Assembly: GCA_022823625.1 (NCBI GenBank)
Contig: JAJEHQ010000032.1
Span: 1-63,653 of the forward strand
DNA from: Gammaproteobacteria bacterium
GTDB taxonomy: Bacteria > Pseudomonadota > Gammaproteobacteria > Arenicellales > JAJDZL01
Length of the DNA: 63,653 nucleotides
Reading direction: 5' to 3'
Positions 17,915 to 27,024 of this stretch are shown one piece after another (position 1 is the stretch's first letter; every line of letters begins with the position of its first letter). The notes under the pieces were generated by a model. That model was given only the letters and a program-made list of their open reading frames with translations, was not told the origin of the DNA and made no database searches. Position numbers and translations under genes: made by a program.

Positions 17915-18747
17915 CATCATCATTTTCAGTGTATAGACTCTGGTCACTGATGCGCAGTGACTTTCTTGCTGAAAGGCGTGCTCTCACCTGGGCTGCGGGA
18001 ATATTGATATTCACTGTTCTACTTATGTCTCTGCAACAAATGCAATGGGGGCAAATGGACTATTCAATGCATCAAAAGCTATATGGCTATGCCCTATTCA
18101 TTTGGGGAATTTTCGCAACGAGTCGAGCTTTTCGTGTAGTTCATGATCCAACTCGAAATGAAGCATATTTGTTACTGCCCGCTTCGTCTCTCGAAAAATT
18201 TTTCGCACGACTTCTACCCATTACTGTAGGAATCGGAATTTTTCTGCCAATTTTTTTCTTTGCTTTGTCTGCCATCGTTGAATCAGTTCGAATGGTCATT
18301 GCTGGAACCAGCCTTCCACTGTTCAATCCCTTCAATTCAGAAATCTGGAAGTTATACGGATACTACATCATCATTCAGGCACCATTTTTCCTTGGTGCCA
18401 TCTGGTTCAGACGATTTAATTTTCTAATCACAAGTTTCGCCATCATTCTGTTTTATCTACTTTTGGCAATCGCGATTCTGATCACAGCTCGCATCACCAT
18501 CGGTGCCACTGAATGGCAGCAGCTGCACGGACAGAACTCTCTACAAGTCCCGGAAACAGGCGCTATCAATCACTATGATTATTTGAATTTCGGGATTGCG
18601 CACGACCTATTTCATCAACTGTTGACCACCAACTGGAGTTTTCTCGCAACGGTTTTCTGGATAGTGGTTGCATTACTTCCACCTGTTCTATGGTGGATCG
18701 CGTGGCTCCGACTAAAAGAGGTTCAGGTAGATCATGGAGTTCAGTGA
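17911..18747 (+). CDS. ABC transporter membrane subunit
   Basis: 278 residues with about six hydrophobic segments (for example LTWAAGILIFTVLLMSL, IGIFLPIFFFALSAIV, ILFYLLLAIAILITA and a C-terminal WIVVALLPPVLWWIAWL). Low sequence conservation is usual for permeases of YtrB-type transporters. Start overlaps the ATPase stop by 4 bases and its own stop overlaps the GntR start by 14, so the three are tightly coupled. Substrate unknown; related operons respond to cell-envelope stress. Confidence 0.8.
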   Translation: MTSSFSVYRLWSLMRSDFLAERRALTWAAGILIFTVLLMSLQQMQWGQMDYSMHQKLYGYALFIWGIFATSRAFRVVHDPTRNEAYLLLPASSLEKFFARLLPITVGIGIFLPIFFFALSAIVESVRMVIAGTSLPLFNPFNSEIWKLYGYYIIIQAPFFLGAIWFRRFNFLITSFAIILFYLLLAIAILITARITIGATEWQQLHGQNSLQVPETGAINHYDYLNFGIAHDLFHQLLTTNWSFLATVFWIVVALLPPVLWWIAWLRLKEVQVDHGVQ

Positions 18748-19120
18748 TCCCAAAGGAATTTATCAACAAATTGCGGACCGGGTTCAGGAACAGATATTAC
18801 GGGGCATCTGGGTCGTAGGTGACCAAATTCCATCCGTGAGGGAGATGGCAGTGGAGTTGGGTGTCAATCCAAATACAGTAGCCCGAAGTTACCAAGCTTT
18901 GGTAGAGCGACGTATTTTGGCAAACCAGCGAGGGAGAGGATTTTTTGTAACTGAAGAAGCTGTTTCAAGCATTGTTCAAACTTTGAGAAATGAATTTTTG
19001 GAGAAGGATCTTCCGAAGATTATCAAGACTATGCGATTGCTTGGTATAGGACCTGAAGAAATTGCGAATCACTTTCATGGCAATGAAACCAATCCTGGAG
19101 AGGATACCGATGAAACGTAA
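18734..19120 (+). CDS. GntR family regulator, YtrA subfamily
   Basis: 128 residues, the short YtrA size. The winged helix is clear: GIYQQIADRVQEQILRGIWVVGDQIPSVREMAVELGVNPNTVARSYQALVERRIL, then a short helical tail instead of a large ligand domain. Such proteins repress their own ABC operon. The palindrome at 17006-17029 is the likely target. Gene order here (ATPase, permease, regulator) places the regulator third rather than first. Confidence 0.9.
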   Translation: MEFSDPKGIYQQIADRVQEQILRGIWVVGDQIPSVREMAVELGVNPNTVARSYQALVERRILANQRGRGFFVTEEAVSSIVQTLRNEFLEKDLPKIIKTMRLLGIGPEEIANHFHGNETNPGEDTDET

Positions 19121-19829
19121 ATTTAAATCTAGTCAAATCGCCTTGTATTCAGTGCTTGGAGTTCTGATACTTTTGACAATTGTTTTGTCCATTTCTATTG
19201 TCAAGGGGAAATTACTTGCACACCAATCAAATGCGTCTCATGTTTTGGATGATGAGCATAGAGTAGTAAAGATTCTGAGTTTACGAGACATAGAAGAAAT
19301 TCAAATTAAGGGCAGGTGGTTAATCGAATTGGAACAGAATGAAGAGTGGAGAGTGGAAATCTCTTATCCGGAAGCTACTGAGCACTGGTTGAATTACCGT
19401 CAACGAAACAAGCACTTTGAATTGGAGTACGATCCAGGCTTTGGTTCCAGTAAATATTCTGTGGCAGTAATTTCCATTCCCACACTGCCTACTCTGGAAT
19501 TAACTGGGAAAAATGCTGTCAACATCAACAATTTTGAAGGTGAAAGAATGGATCTGTCAATCACAGGAAACAATGTTATTAAAGGTAAGGGAGGGCGATT
19601 TGACACACTGGTTCTAAGCGCGCTTGGAAGGAGCTATGTCAATCTCAAATCAGTTCCAACAAAGAACGCTTATGTCAGCAATACCGGAAAATCAAAAACC
19701 GTTCTTTCCATGGATGGCGGTAAACTCTCTGGTTCTTTAACTGGTGCCTCGATCCTGGATTATTACGGGACTACAATAGAAAATTCTGTCAAGGTAACAG
19801 GTAAGGCGAGAGTCAATGATCTCGATTGA
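19110..19829 (+). CDS. Membrane-anchored DUF2807 (GIN domain) protein
   Basis: 239 residues from ATG 19110, chosen for the GGAGAGG site upstream; it overlaps the GntR gene by 11 bases. Residues 9-30 form a hydrophobic anchor (IALYSVLGVLILLTIVLSISIV). The rest has repeating short beta strands with Asn/Gly turns (LELTGKNAVNINNFEGERMDLSITGNNVIKGKG), the right-handed beta-helix pattern of DUF2807 head domains. Probably periplasmic and attached to the inner membrane, part of the YtrA-type operon. Role unknown. Confidence 0.7.
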   Translation: MKRKFKSSQIALYSVLGVLILLTIVLSISIVKGKLLAHQSNASHVLDDEHRVVKILSLRDIEEIQIKGRWLIELEQNEEWRVEISYPEATEHWLNYRQRNKHFELEYDPGFGSSKYSVAVISIPTLPTLELTGKNAVNINNFEGERMDLSITGNNVIKGKGGRFDTLVLSALGRSYVNLKSVPTKNAYVSNTGKSKTVLSMDGGKLSGSLTGASILDYYGTTIENSVKVTGKARVNDLD

Positions 19830-20085
19830 GCAAGTTCCGGGCTGCTTCAATAACTCCAGTTGAAATTACTTTGTCAAGAAATTCTGTTACAAAGAGTGAA
19901 TACTGTCCAAGTTCATTTTGTAGTAGATTACAACTAGAACCGAAGAAAGTTTCAATATGAACATTCTTCAAGCGAACAATATGTAGTTCCCGTCGACTGT
20001 AGTAACCTGATAATTTGGGAACTATGTACTAGACAATCCAACGTTCACTGTTCTTCGCAGTGGAAGCCAGCGTCGTGAAATTTGT

Positions 20086-20424
20086 CTAAATTATCGTCTC
20101 CTCAATATTCTTGGAATCATTGGATGAACAATACCAATCAATTCCATATTTACGAATATGCTCAATTAGTGGCTGGTGATCTATCTTATTGAAGAGAACC
20201 AGGTCGACAGATTGCGCCATGGGAATCAATTTCATGGCAGCACAAAGTTTGGCTTGATCGTCTATGGTAAGCGTATCTCCAAATAGTACGATATCTACGT
20301 CAGAAGTTACCGAATTGGTACCCATTGCCCGCGATCCGAAAAGCACTGCGCGCTCCACTCTGTTATTTTTTGCTATCTCGTTAATGATTGCAGCCCGATG
20401 CTTTGCTTTCAATCCGTCGGTCAT
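20086..20424 (-). CDS. mntA: MNT-type nucleotidyltransferase antitoxin
   Basis: 112 residues. The minimal nucleotidyltransferase core is intact: LFGSRAMGTNSVTSDVDIVLFG gives the GSR...DxD motif at about residues 31-46, and a third Asp is in SVDLVLFN. In characterised pairs, MntA adds AMP to a tyrosine of the HEPN partner and neutralises it. The start codon overlaps the stop of the HEPN gene by 4 bases, the standard coupled arrangement (toxin first). Type VII-like toxin-antitoxin pair is inferred from these motifs. Confidence 0.85.
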   Translation of the reverse strand: MTDGLKAKHRAAIINEIAKNNRVERAVLFGSRAMGTNSVTSDVDIVLFGDTLTIDDQAKLCAAMKLIPMAQSVDLVLFNKIDHQPLIEHIRKYGIDWYCSSNDSKNIEETII

Positions 20425-20834
20425 TTCTTGGACTTCTCGGTCAATGTTTCATAAAGCCGTAGTAGCACGAAATAATAGGTGTCTTTGATTAAAGTTGCCG
20501 CTTCCTGTGCTGTGATTTCCCGGTATGCATGACTAAGCAGGTTGCGCTTTTCAAGTGCATCAAGCAATATTTCGCAATCGTACTCATCGACATATCCTGA
20601 TTCGAAACCTTTGCGAATAATTGCTCTCGGTCCGTTCACTTCATAACCTTCGTAATATAGAAGGTCTTTCAAGACTTTCCAAGACAACTCAAAACTGAAC
20701 TCAAACGTTTTAATGAGTCCAGCTTGTTCAAGTTTCGTGTACTCCTCCAGATCACAAGCGCTGGTCAATTGCGAAATAGCTTTCCCGAAATTCTCTAAGC
20801 GCTGCTTCCAGCGAATTTCATCAGAATTGCTCAT
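20421..20834 (-). CDS. hepT: HEPN domain protein (HI0074/HepT-like)
   Basis: 137 residues, all helical. FEFSFELSWKVLKDLLYYEGYE is the conserved family segment and KRNLLSHAYRE supplies the RX4HXY motif (R..HAY near residue 100), the catalytic RNase motif of HEPN toxins and the region that MNT partners modify. Gene precedes and overlaps the MNT gene. In HepT/MntA pairs the HEPN protein cleaves RNA when free. One of three HEPN genes in this window. Confidence 0.85.
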   Translation of the reverse strand: MSNSDEIRWKQRLENFGKAISQLTSACDLEEYTKLEQAGLIKTFEFSFELSWKVLKDLLYYEGYEVNGPRAIIRKGFESGYVDEYDCEILLDALEKRNLLSHAYREITAQEAATLIKDTYYFVLLRLYETLTEKSKK

Positions 20835-21178
20835 TACTTTGATTTAGAAATTCAGATTCGATAGATTTAATGCAATTGCTGGGTACAATTTTATGGGACT
20901 ATATATTTGTCAAGTAAGATTTATAAGTCCCTAAATTATCGTCGGAATTAGGGTAAATACAAATTTATCAGAATATCGGATTTTCTCTAACCATTCACCA
21001 ATGTCCATTACTTGAATTTAGATGAATTTCAGAGTCATTTCCAAATGAGACAAAATGTGATTGTTACATCTTTTTGGGTAATGATTCGGGTTGAAAATAA
21101 CACGCACAGAATCTTTACGTTGTTTCAAAATAATTGTATCGGCTCGAATCTATTCATCACCGGAGTACTTGATCTGCA
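20835..21178. other. AT-rich intergenic region
   Basis: 344 bases between the divergent HEPN/MNT pair and the PLP decarboxylase at 21179. AT-rich, with no open frame that looks coding. It must hold the promoters of both transcription units, but I cannot fix clear -35/-10 pairs. Confidence 0.35.
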
Positions 21179-22600
21179 ATGTCGAAAAATAATCCGAAAC
21201 ACCTGAATCCTGAACAATTTCGTCAAAAGGGTTACCAAATGGTTGACCTGATTGCCGACTATATGCAGAACATTGAGCAATATCCAGTACTTTCTCAAGT
21301 TGAACCGGGTGAAGTCTATAGTAGCCTGCCCACCCGTCCTCCAGAACAGGGCGAGTTATTTCAGAATGTTCTGAACGACGTTAATTCGAAAATTATTCCA
21401 GGACTGACTCACTGGCAATCTCCAAACTTCTACGGATATTTTCCTACGCACGCATCCGGCCCATCAATCTTGGGCGACTTTCTGTCATCTGGATTTGGCA
21501 TTCAGGGAATGTTGTGGTCAACCAGTCCTGCTTGTACAGAGCTGGAAACTCTAGTGCTCGATTGGATGGTTGATATAGCCGGTTTACCAGAGCATTTTCA
21601 TTCAAGCCGGTCAGGCGGCGGCGTTATTCAGGACTCTGCATCAAGCGCGGCTCTATGCGCTGCGGTTGCGGCAAGGGAGAAAGCATTGTCTTTCGACTCC
21701 AAGCGAAACATTACAGATCTGACAGCCTATATTTCAGGACACACTCATTCCTCAGCAGAAAAAAGCCTGAAAATAGCAGGATTTCGAGACGAGCAGATTC
21801 GACGTCTCAACGTTGATGACAGCTTTGCGATCAAAGGTGATGATTTTGCCAGACGAGTCAAAATTGACATTGATAATGGTTTCATTCCTGCATTCATATG
21901 TGCAACAATCGGCACTACCTCGTCGCTAGCGATAGACCCTATACGTGAAATTTCTGAAGTTGCGAGCAAGAATCAAATCTGGGTGCACGTTGATGCAGCC
22001 TATGCAGGTTCCGCAACGGTGTGTCCTGAATTTCGCAATTTACTGGACGGCGTAGAGTTGGTCGATAGCTACTGCTTTAATCCACACAAATGGTTGCTGA
22101 CTAATTTCGACAGCGATCTATTCTATGTAGCTAACAAACCCGATCTAGTTAATGCCTTGACAATAACTCCCGAGTATCTGCGAAACAAAGCAACCGAATC
22201 TGGTCAGGTTTTTGACTACAGTGGCTGGCAGATTTCACTTGGCCGACGCTTTCGTTCGCTAAAGCTCTGGTTTGTGATTCGTCACTACGGCGTGGAGGGA
22301 TTGCGCGCACATATACGTAAACATATCGAACTCGCTGAGCATTTTGAATCGCTGGTCGAATCGAACTCAAGTTATGAGATATTTCACCCCAGAGTGTTAA
22401 ATCTGGTGTGTTTCCGACATAAGGACGGAAACGAGAAAACCAAACAGATTCTTGAAAAGATTAATTCCGAAGGAAAAATCTTCTTAACTCACACGATTCT
22501 TGACGATATGTACGTAATGCGATTTGTACCGGGCGCAATTCATACTGAAATGCGGCACATTGATTCAGCTTGGGCGGAGTTTGTCAAAGCCGCGGTATAG
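21179..22600 (+). CDS. Aromatic-L-amino-acid decarboxylase family PLP enzyme
   Basis: 473 residues, the usual AADC length. N-terminal FRQKGYQMVDLIADYMQNIEQYPVLSQVEPGE, then HWQSPNFYGYFPTHASGPSILGDFLSSG, GGGVIQDSASSAALCAAVAARE, WVHVDAAYAGSA, and the PLP lysine in CFNPHKWLLTNFD near residue 303. Classical members act on Dopa, 5-HTP, tryptophan or phenylalanine; bacterial relatives also decarboxylate other amino acids. It is convergent with the operon ending at 22620, so a pathway link is only positional. Confidence 0.9.
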   Translation: MSKNNPKHLNPEQFRQKGYQMVDLIADYMQNIEQYPVLSQVEPGEVYSSLPTRPPEQGELFQNVLNDVNSKIIPGLTHWQSPNFYGYFPTHASGPSILGDFLSSGFGIQGMLWSTSPACTELETLVLDWMVDIAGLPEHFHSSRSGGGVIQDSASSAALCAAVAAREKALSFDSKRNITDLTAYISGHTHSSAEKSLKIAGFRDEQIRRLNVDDSFAIKGDDFARRVKIDIDNGFIPAFICATIGTTSSLAIDPIREISEVASKNQIWVHVDAAYAGSATVCPEFRNLLDGVELVDSYCFNPHKWLLTNFDSDLFYVANKPDLVNALTITPEYLRNKATESGQVFDYSGWQISLGRRFRSLKLWFVIRHYGVEGLRAHIRKHIELAEHFESLVESNSSYEIFHPRVLNLVCFRHKDGNEKTKQILEKINSEGKIFLTHTILDDMYVMRFVPGAIHTEMRHIDSAWAEFVKAAV

Positions 22601-22619
22601 CCCTGATTTGATTATTTAT

Positions 22620-23417
22620 TCAGTGGGCTGACCAACCACCGTCAATGGACAATGTGGCACCGGTTATGCCACTGGCTTGATCGCCGCATAGATAGGCAGC
22701 CAGTGCACCAATTTCGCTTGACTCAATAAATTGTTCAGTCGGATGCTTGTCATGTAGCATCTCGTAAACAACTTGATCTGTAGATTTGTTCTCAGACGCA
22801 GATCGGTCTCGAATTTGATTGCGAATTATTTCTGTTTCCACATAACCAGGACAGATTGCATTACAGGTTATTCCAGATTTCGCATTTTCGAGCGCAATAA
22901 CCTTAGTTAACCCGACCACACCGTGCTTGGCGGCTATATAAGCTGACTTGTCAACGCTTCCAACCAGCCCATGTACGGATGCAATATTGATGATTCGCCC
23001 CCACTGATTGGCAATCATTCCAGGAATGACCACCTTGGAGCAGTGAAATACCGCAGACAGGTTGACCGCTATGATCTCATTCCACTTTTCAGTTGGAAAA
23101 TCCTCAATTCGGGAAACGAATTGAACGCCAGCGTTATTGACTAGAATGTTCACCTGTCCAAATTCCTTGCCGAAATTCGTCAACCCTTCATTGATTTCGT
23201 CAACCTCGCGCAAGTCAAAGCCAAAGTAAGCAACCTCAACTTCATAATCTGATTGAAACCTGTATGAAATTTCCTGAACTTGTTCAGAGGTCGCAAATCC
23301 GTTTAAACCGATATTACAGCCAGCAACCGCCAATTGCTCAGCAACTGCCAACCCTATACCTGAAGTTGAACCAGTGATGAACGCATTCTTGCCCGTTAAA
23401 CTGCGATCGACATTCAT
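22620..23417 (-). CDS. 3-hydroxybutyrate dehydrogenase-like SDR
   Basis: 265 residues. NAFITGSTSGIGLAVAEQL coenzyme motif, LVNNAGVQFVSRIEDFP, catalytic NIASVHGLVGSVDKSAYIAAKHGVVGLTKV (Ser, Tyr, Lys) and ICPGYVETEIIRNQI, with C-terminal GGWSAH. The VQFVSRIEDFP..KW and HGLVGS..KSAYIAAKHG blocks match bacterial D-3-hydroxybutyrate dehydrogenases, which interconvert 3-hydroxybutyrate and acetoacetate and would fit PHA turnover. It is the last gene of a three-gene operon behind an acyl-CoA ligase (15-base gap) and an acylating aldehyde dehydrogenase, so another 2- or 3-hydroxy substrate is possible. Confidence 0.85.
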   Translation of the reverse strand: MNVDRSLTGKNAFITGSTSGIGLAVAEQLAVAGCNIGLNGFATSEQVQEISYRFQSDYEVEVAYFGFDLREVDEINEGLTNFGKEFGQVNILVNNAGVQFVSRIEDFPTEKWNEIIAVNLSAVFHCSKVVIPGMIANQWGRIINIASVHGLVGSVDKSAYIAAKHGVVGLTKVIALENAKSGITCNAICPGYVETEIIRNQIRDRSASENKSTDQVVYEMLHDKHPTEQFIESSEIGALAAYLCGDQASGITGATLSIDGGWSAH

Positions 23418-23432
23418 GGCATGATCCAGATT

Positions 23433-24971
23433 TCAGTCATCCGGGATTAAGCTTTTAGCGACCTGCAATCGTTGGATCTTTCCAGATGGTCCTTTTGGCA
23501 GGTCATCGACAAAGAATATTCGACTGGGGCAGAGAAATGATCCAAGTTCTGTCCGACAATATTCCATCAGTTCTTCTTCACTGTAAGATTGATCCGCTTT
23601 CAAAACTACCGCAATGGCAACAACTTGCCCATAGGCTGGATCCGGATAACCAAAGGTCGCTACTTCTAGAATTGCCTTGTTCCTGTAAAGCACATCATCG
23701 ATTTCTCTGGGTGAAATATTTTCGCCACCTTTGATAATTAACTCCTTAATTCGTCCTGTCACGAAGAAATAACCATCATCATCCTGGTAACCGAGGTCTC
23801 CAGTTCGAAACCACCCTTCCGGTGTGAAGGCAGACTCAGTCGCCTCTCGGGCATTGTAGTACTCCAAAATTACGTTACTACCGCTCACTACTATCTCACC
23901 AATTTCGCCATGTCCCAAATCACCGCCAGAATGATCAATGATCTTGACTTTGTTGCCGAACGGGATTCCTACTGATCCTGGCTTCCGTGTAGCGGGTGGC
24001 ATCGGATTAGCCAAAATCGGCGCGGCCGATTCCGTCAATCCCATCGATTCCAGCATAGGAATACCAAAGGTCTCTTCAAAGTCCACTAGCATCGAAGCTG
24101 GCATGGCCGATGAAGCCGACCGGGCAAACCTTAAGCAAGAGGTGTCCCGAAGATTTTGTTCACCCTCTTTAGCATGCACATCATCCAGTAAATACTTGGT
24201 AATTGTCGGCACAGTACTGAACCATGTACACCGATTGTCCGTCAGCGTCGACCAAAACCTCGACAAACTGAACTTTCTCGGCATCACGACCTGAGAACTA
24301 CTGACCAATTGTGCAACTACAGTTACAACTTGACCATTGATGTGGTACAGCGGAAGAATACAAAAGGCGATGTCATCTTCTTTCAGGTTCTGTGCCAATA
24401 CTACATTCTTTCCACCTGCGATTAAGTTTCCGTGACTCAATACAGCACCCTTGGGTACACCGACCGTTCCCGAAGTATGCAAAATCATTGCAGGAGTGTC
24501 TTTAGTCAACTCAATATCCGATTCACACTCAGTAGACAAATTCAAAAACTTAAGATCAAATCCATGCTCCATATCCACTTCTATGACCAGTATGGATCTA
24601 TCAATGTCAGACAATACTTTGTCTAGTAAGGAACGGTGTATAGTGCTCACGAAAATTAAATCGAGCTTGCCATTTTCAACAGCAAACTTCAAGTTCCGAC
24701 GGCTCGCAACTGCGTTGAGCGGCACTGTTATCGAACCGTGATACATCGTACCCAGCATCACTATGACTGTCCAATAGCCATTGTCCATCAAGAATCCAAT
24801 ATTACTGGCAGACGATACACCTAACTGATTTAGCATGTTGCCAAATCGAGCAGTATTTTCTTTTAGTTCCAAATAGCTCATCTGATGAGCGGAATCCGGA
24901 TCAACCAGAAAAATACGATCAGGAACTTCAACCGCGCGTTGATCGATCAATGATCGAAAAGATTCAGTCAA
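23433..24971 (-). CDS. AMP-forming acyl-CoA ligase (SauT-like candidate)
   Basis: 512 residues. AMP-binding motif LHTSGTVGVPKGAVLSHGNL near residue 160, LTESAAPI near 315, GWFRTGDLGYQDDDGYFFVTGRIKELIIKGGENISP near 400, and LPKGPSGKIQR near the end. Size and neighbour fit sulfoacetate-CoA ligase of the sauRSTU type, but malonyl-, oxalyl- or other short polar acid ligases look similar. It is 11 bases downstream of the acylating aldehyde dehydrogenase, so the two products probably act in sequence (acid, acyl-CoA, aldehyde). Confidence 0.85.
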   Translation of the reverse strand: MTESFRSLIDQRAVEVPDRIFLVDPDSAHQMSYLELKENTARFGNMLNQLGVSSASNIGFLMDNGYWTVIVMLGTMYHGSITVPLNAVASRRNLKFAVENGKLDLIFVSTIHRSLLDKVLSDIDRSILVIEVDMEHGFDLKFLNLSTECESDIELTKDTPAMILHTSGTVGVPKGAVLSHGNLIAGGKNVVLAQNLKEDDIAFCILPLYHINGQVVTVVAQLVSSSQVVMPRKFSLSRFWSTLTDNRCTWFSTVPTITKYLLDDVHAKEGEQNLRDTSCLRFARSASSAMPASMLVDFEETFGIPMLESMGLTESAAPILANPMPPATRKPGSVGIPFGNKVKIIDHSGGDLGHGEIGEIVVSGSNVILEYYNAREATESAFTPEGWFRTGDLGYQDDDGYFFVTGRIKELIIKGGENISPREIDDVLYRNKAILEVATFGYPDPAYGQVVAIAVVLKADQSYSEEELMEYCRTELGSFLCPSRIFFVDDLPKGPSGKIQRLQVAKSLIPDD

Positions 24972-24982
24972 GGGGGTGAACC

Positions 24983-26443
24983 TCAGAGCGAATAGTCGGG
25001 ATGATACTTTTGGAGAAATTCTCCGAACAGGTTCTCCTCGCTCGGTTTGTCCTCAGGAATTTCTGTGGACAAATGTGTGATGTTGATGAAGTGTCGGTAA
25101 TTGAGATTTTCAGTGATGCTGTTTCCGCCCCAGGTACCACATCCCATACTCAAGGTAAACGGAAAGCCACTGGTAAAGCCGCCACCATTCCCAAATGTGT
25201 GGGCTTGGTTGACCAGTACTCGTACAACATCAAGTTCCTCTGCAAGGTACTTGGCTTTGCTCTGATCTGCGGTGTGAATACCACAGGAATGTCCTGCCCC
25301 CTGGTAATCAAGAATCGCGCGCACTTTGGCAACCGCGTCATCAAAATTCGAAACTCGATACGCGGTCATGAAAAGTGAAAGTTTTTCGCCCGATAGCGGG
25401 AATTCAGGACCCGTTCCCGATTCCTCAACAATGATGAATTTTGTTGTCTCAACGGGTGCACCCAAATTGCAGTGCCTGATAAGAACGTCTACGTCCTTGG
25501 CAATTAGCGAACGGTTCAACTTCCCAGGAGAAGTCCACAATGTATTTACAATTCGGTCTTTCTCTTCCTCAGTCGCTAGATATCCACCGACATCGGCAAA
25601 AGCGTTCATCATATCTTCATAAACTGAATCAAGCACAATAACCGAATTTTCGGACGAACAGGAGGTGCCATTATCAAAGGTTTTTGACATGCCAATCAAT
25701 CTGCCGGCACGCTGCAAGTCGGCTGACTCATCCACGATCACCGGCACATTTCCCACACCGACGCCGATTGCCGGTGTACCGCTTGAATAACCGCCTTTTA
25801 CATTGTTTTGTGAGCCGGTCACCAAAACCAAGTCAACAGACCGCATCAGCTGCTGGGTCATTTCCCGATTGACTGGTGCCGGAAGAATTTGAATCAGATC
25901 TTGTGGAGCACCGACAGTTTCCAGGCCTTCACGCATCAGTTCCACTGCATGATTCGTTGTTTTCCAACCGGCTGGTGAAGGTGCAACGATAATCGCATTG
26001 CGTCCCTTGATAGCCATCATACATTTATTGACGGGAGTCGCTGCTGGGTTGGTTGAAGGCGTAACTGCGCCGACAATACCAACAGGTTTTGCGTATTTGA
26101 CTATGCCACGATCCTTGTCTTCTTCTATGATGCCTACCGTACGTGCGCGCAAAAGGTCGCGTAGAGTGCCAAATGTTTTACGTTGATTCTTAATGATCTT
26201 GTCGTTGACATTCCCAAGCTCGGTATTCTGCACCGCCAATTCCGCTAGTTTCTTAGCATTATTCGGCTTGTACAACGACCAGGCAACTGCCGTAACCGCT
26301 TCGTCTACAGATTGCTGATCGGCACTTCGAAACTCGTTAAACGCTTGCCGTGAGCGTTGAATAAGCGAATCGACAATGCTTTCAACGCTGATATATTCCA
26401 AGTTTTCCACCTCAGTCTCCAACTGCGATACAGGGGGAATCAT
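24983..26443 (-). CDS. CoA-acylating aldehyde dehydrogenase (SauS/EutE-like)
   Basis: 486 residues. The nucleophile Cys is in FDNGTSCSSENSVIV at about residue 260, preceded by AKPVGIVGAVTPSTNPAATPVNKCMMAIKGRNAIIVAPSP, typical of CoA-acylating ALDHs (EutE/AdhE N-domain, sulfoacetaldehyde dehydrogenase SauS). It interconverts an aldehyde and its acyl-CoA with NAD(P). The C-terminal VNQAHTFGNGGGFTSGFPFTLSMGCGTWGGNSITENLNY is also characteristic. First gene of the operon with the acyl-CoA ligase and SDR. SauS-like assignment is from memory of family patterns and is the less certain part. Confidence 0.85.
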   Translation of the reverse strand: MIPPVSQLETEVENLEYISVESIVDSLIQRSRQAFNEFRSADQQSVDEAVTAVAWSLYKPNNAKKLAELAVQNTELGNVNDKIIKNQRKTFGTLRDLLRARTVGIIEEDKDRGIVKYAKPVGIVGAVTPSTNPAATPVNKCMMAIKGRNAIIVAPSPAGWKTTNHAVELMREGLETVGAPQDLIQILPAPVNREMTQQLMRSVDLVLVTGSQNNVKGGYSSGTPAIGVGVGNVPVIVDESADLQRAGRLIGMSKTFDNGTSCSSENSVIVLDSVYEDMMNAFADVGGYLATEEEKDRIVNTLWTSPGKLNRSLIAKDVDVLIRHCNLGAPVETTKFIIVEESGTGPEFPLSGEKLSLFMTAYRVSNFDDAVAKVRAILDYQGAGHSCGIHTADQSKAKYLAEELDVVRVLVNQAHTFGNGGGFTSGFPFTLSMGCGTWGGNSITENLNYRHFINITHLSTEIPEDKPSEENLFGEFLQKYHPDYSL

Positions 26444-26678
26444 TATAAGACCGTGGCATGAAGTATAGAAAATTGGAATATCCGAATCTGCGAGTCTAGT
26501 TCGACAATTTGCTTGAATATTAATTCAACGCGTTTATCCCATCGCTAAATTGCAACGATGGTTCGCTGTAAAATTCACTTTCTCTCACAAGAAGGTTGCT
26601 TAAGTCGGAATCGACCAAGCTACCGCGTTAATCAACCACTCAAATCCCTTAATTCTTATCCTCAAGGAGAATATTTTT

Positions 26679-27017
26679 GTGAAGCAGATAAACTGGAGCG
26701 AATTCGAAAAAGTTGAACTTCGAGTCGGAACTATTTTGACAGTTCAGGAGTTCCCCGAAGCGCGAAAGCCCGCCTACAAGATTACCGCCGATTTCGGTGA
26801 GGAAATTGGTACGCTCAAATCTAGTGCACAAATTACCGATCTTTATTCACCTGAAGACCTGATCGGCAGTCAAATCGTCGGTGTTGTTAACTTCCCGGAC
26901 AAACAAATTGGTCCGTTTATGTCGCAGTTTCTGCTAACCGGATTTGTTCAAAATGACGGTAGTGTCGTCATCGCAAAGCCAGAGCGCCGCGTAGACAACG
27001 GTGCAAAGCTGGCTTGA
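26679..27017 (+). CDS. csaA: CsaA-like tRNA-binding domain protein
   Basis: 112 residues starting at GTG 26679, with AAGGAG 10-15 bases upstream, which makes this a strong ribosome site. The protein is a single OB-fold EMAP/tRNA-binding domain: [45 protein letters not shown], then [26 protein letters not shown]. CsaA was described as a chaperone-like dimer that binds tRNA and secretory precursors. It is convergent with the acyl-CoA dehydrogenase gene, leaving only 7 bases between stops. Confidence 0.92.
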   Translation: MKQINWSEFEKVELRVGTILTVQEFPEARKPAYKITADFGEEIGTLKSSAQITDLYSPEDLIGSQIVGVVNFPDKQIGPFMSQFLLTGFVQNDGSVVIAKPERRVDNGAKLA

Positions 27018-27024
27018 AGAAGGA

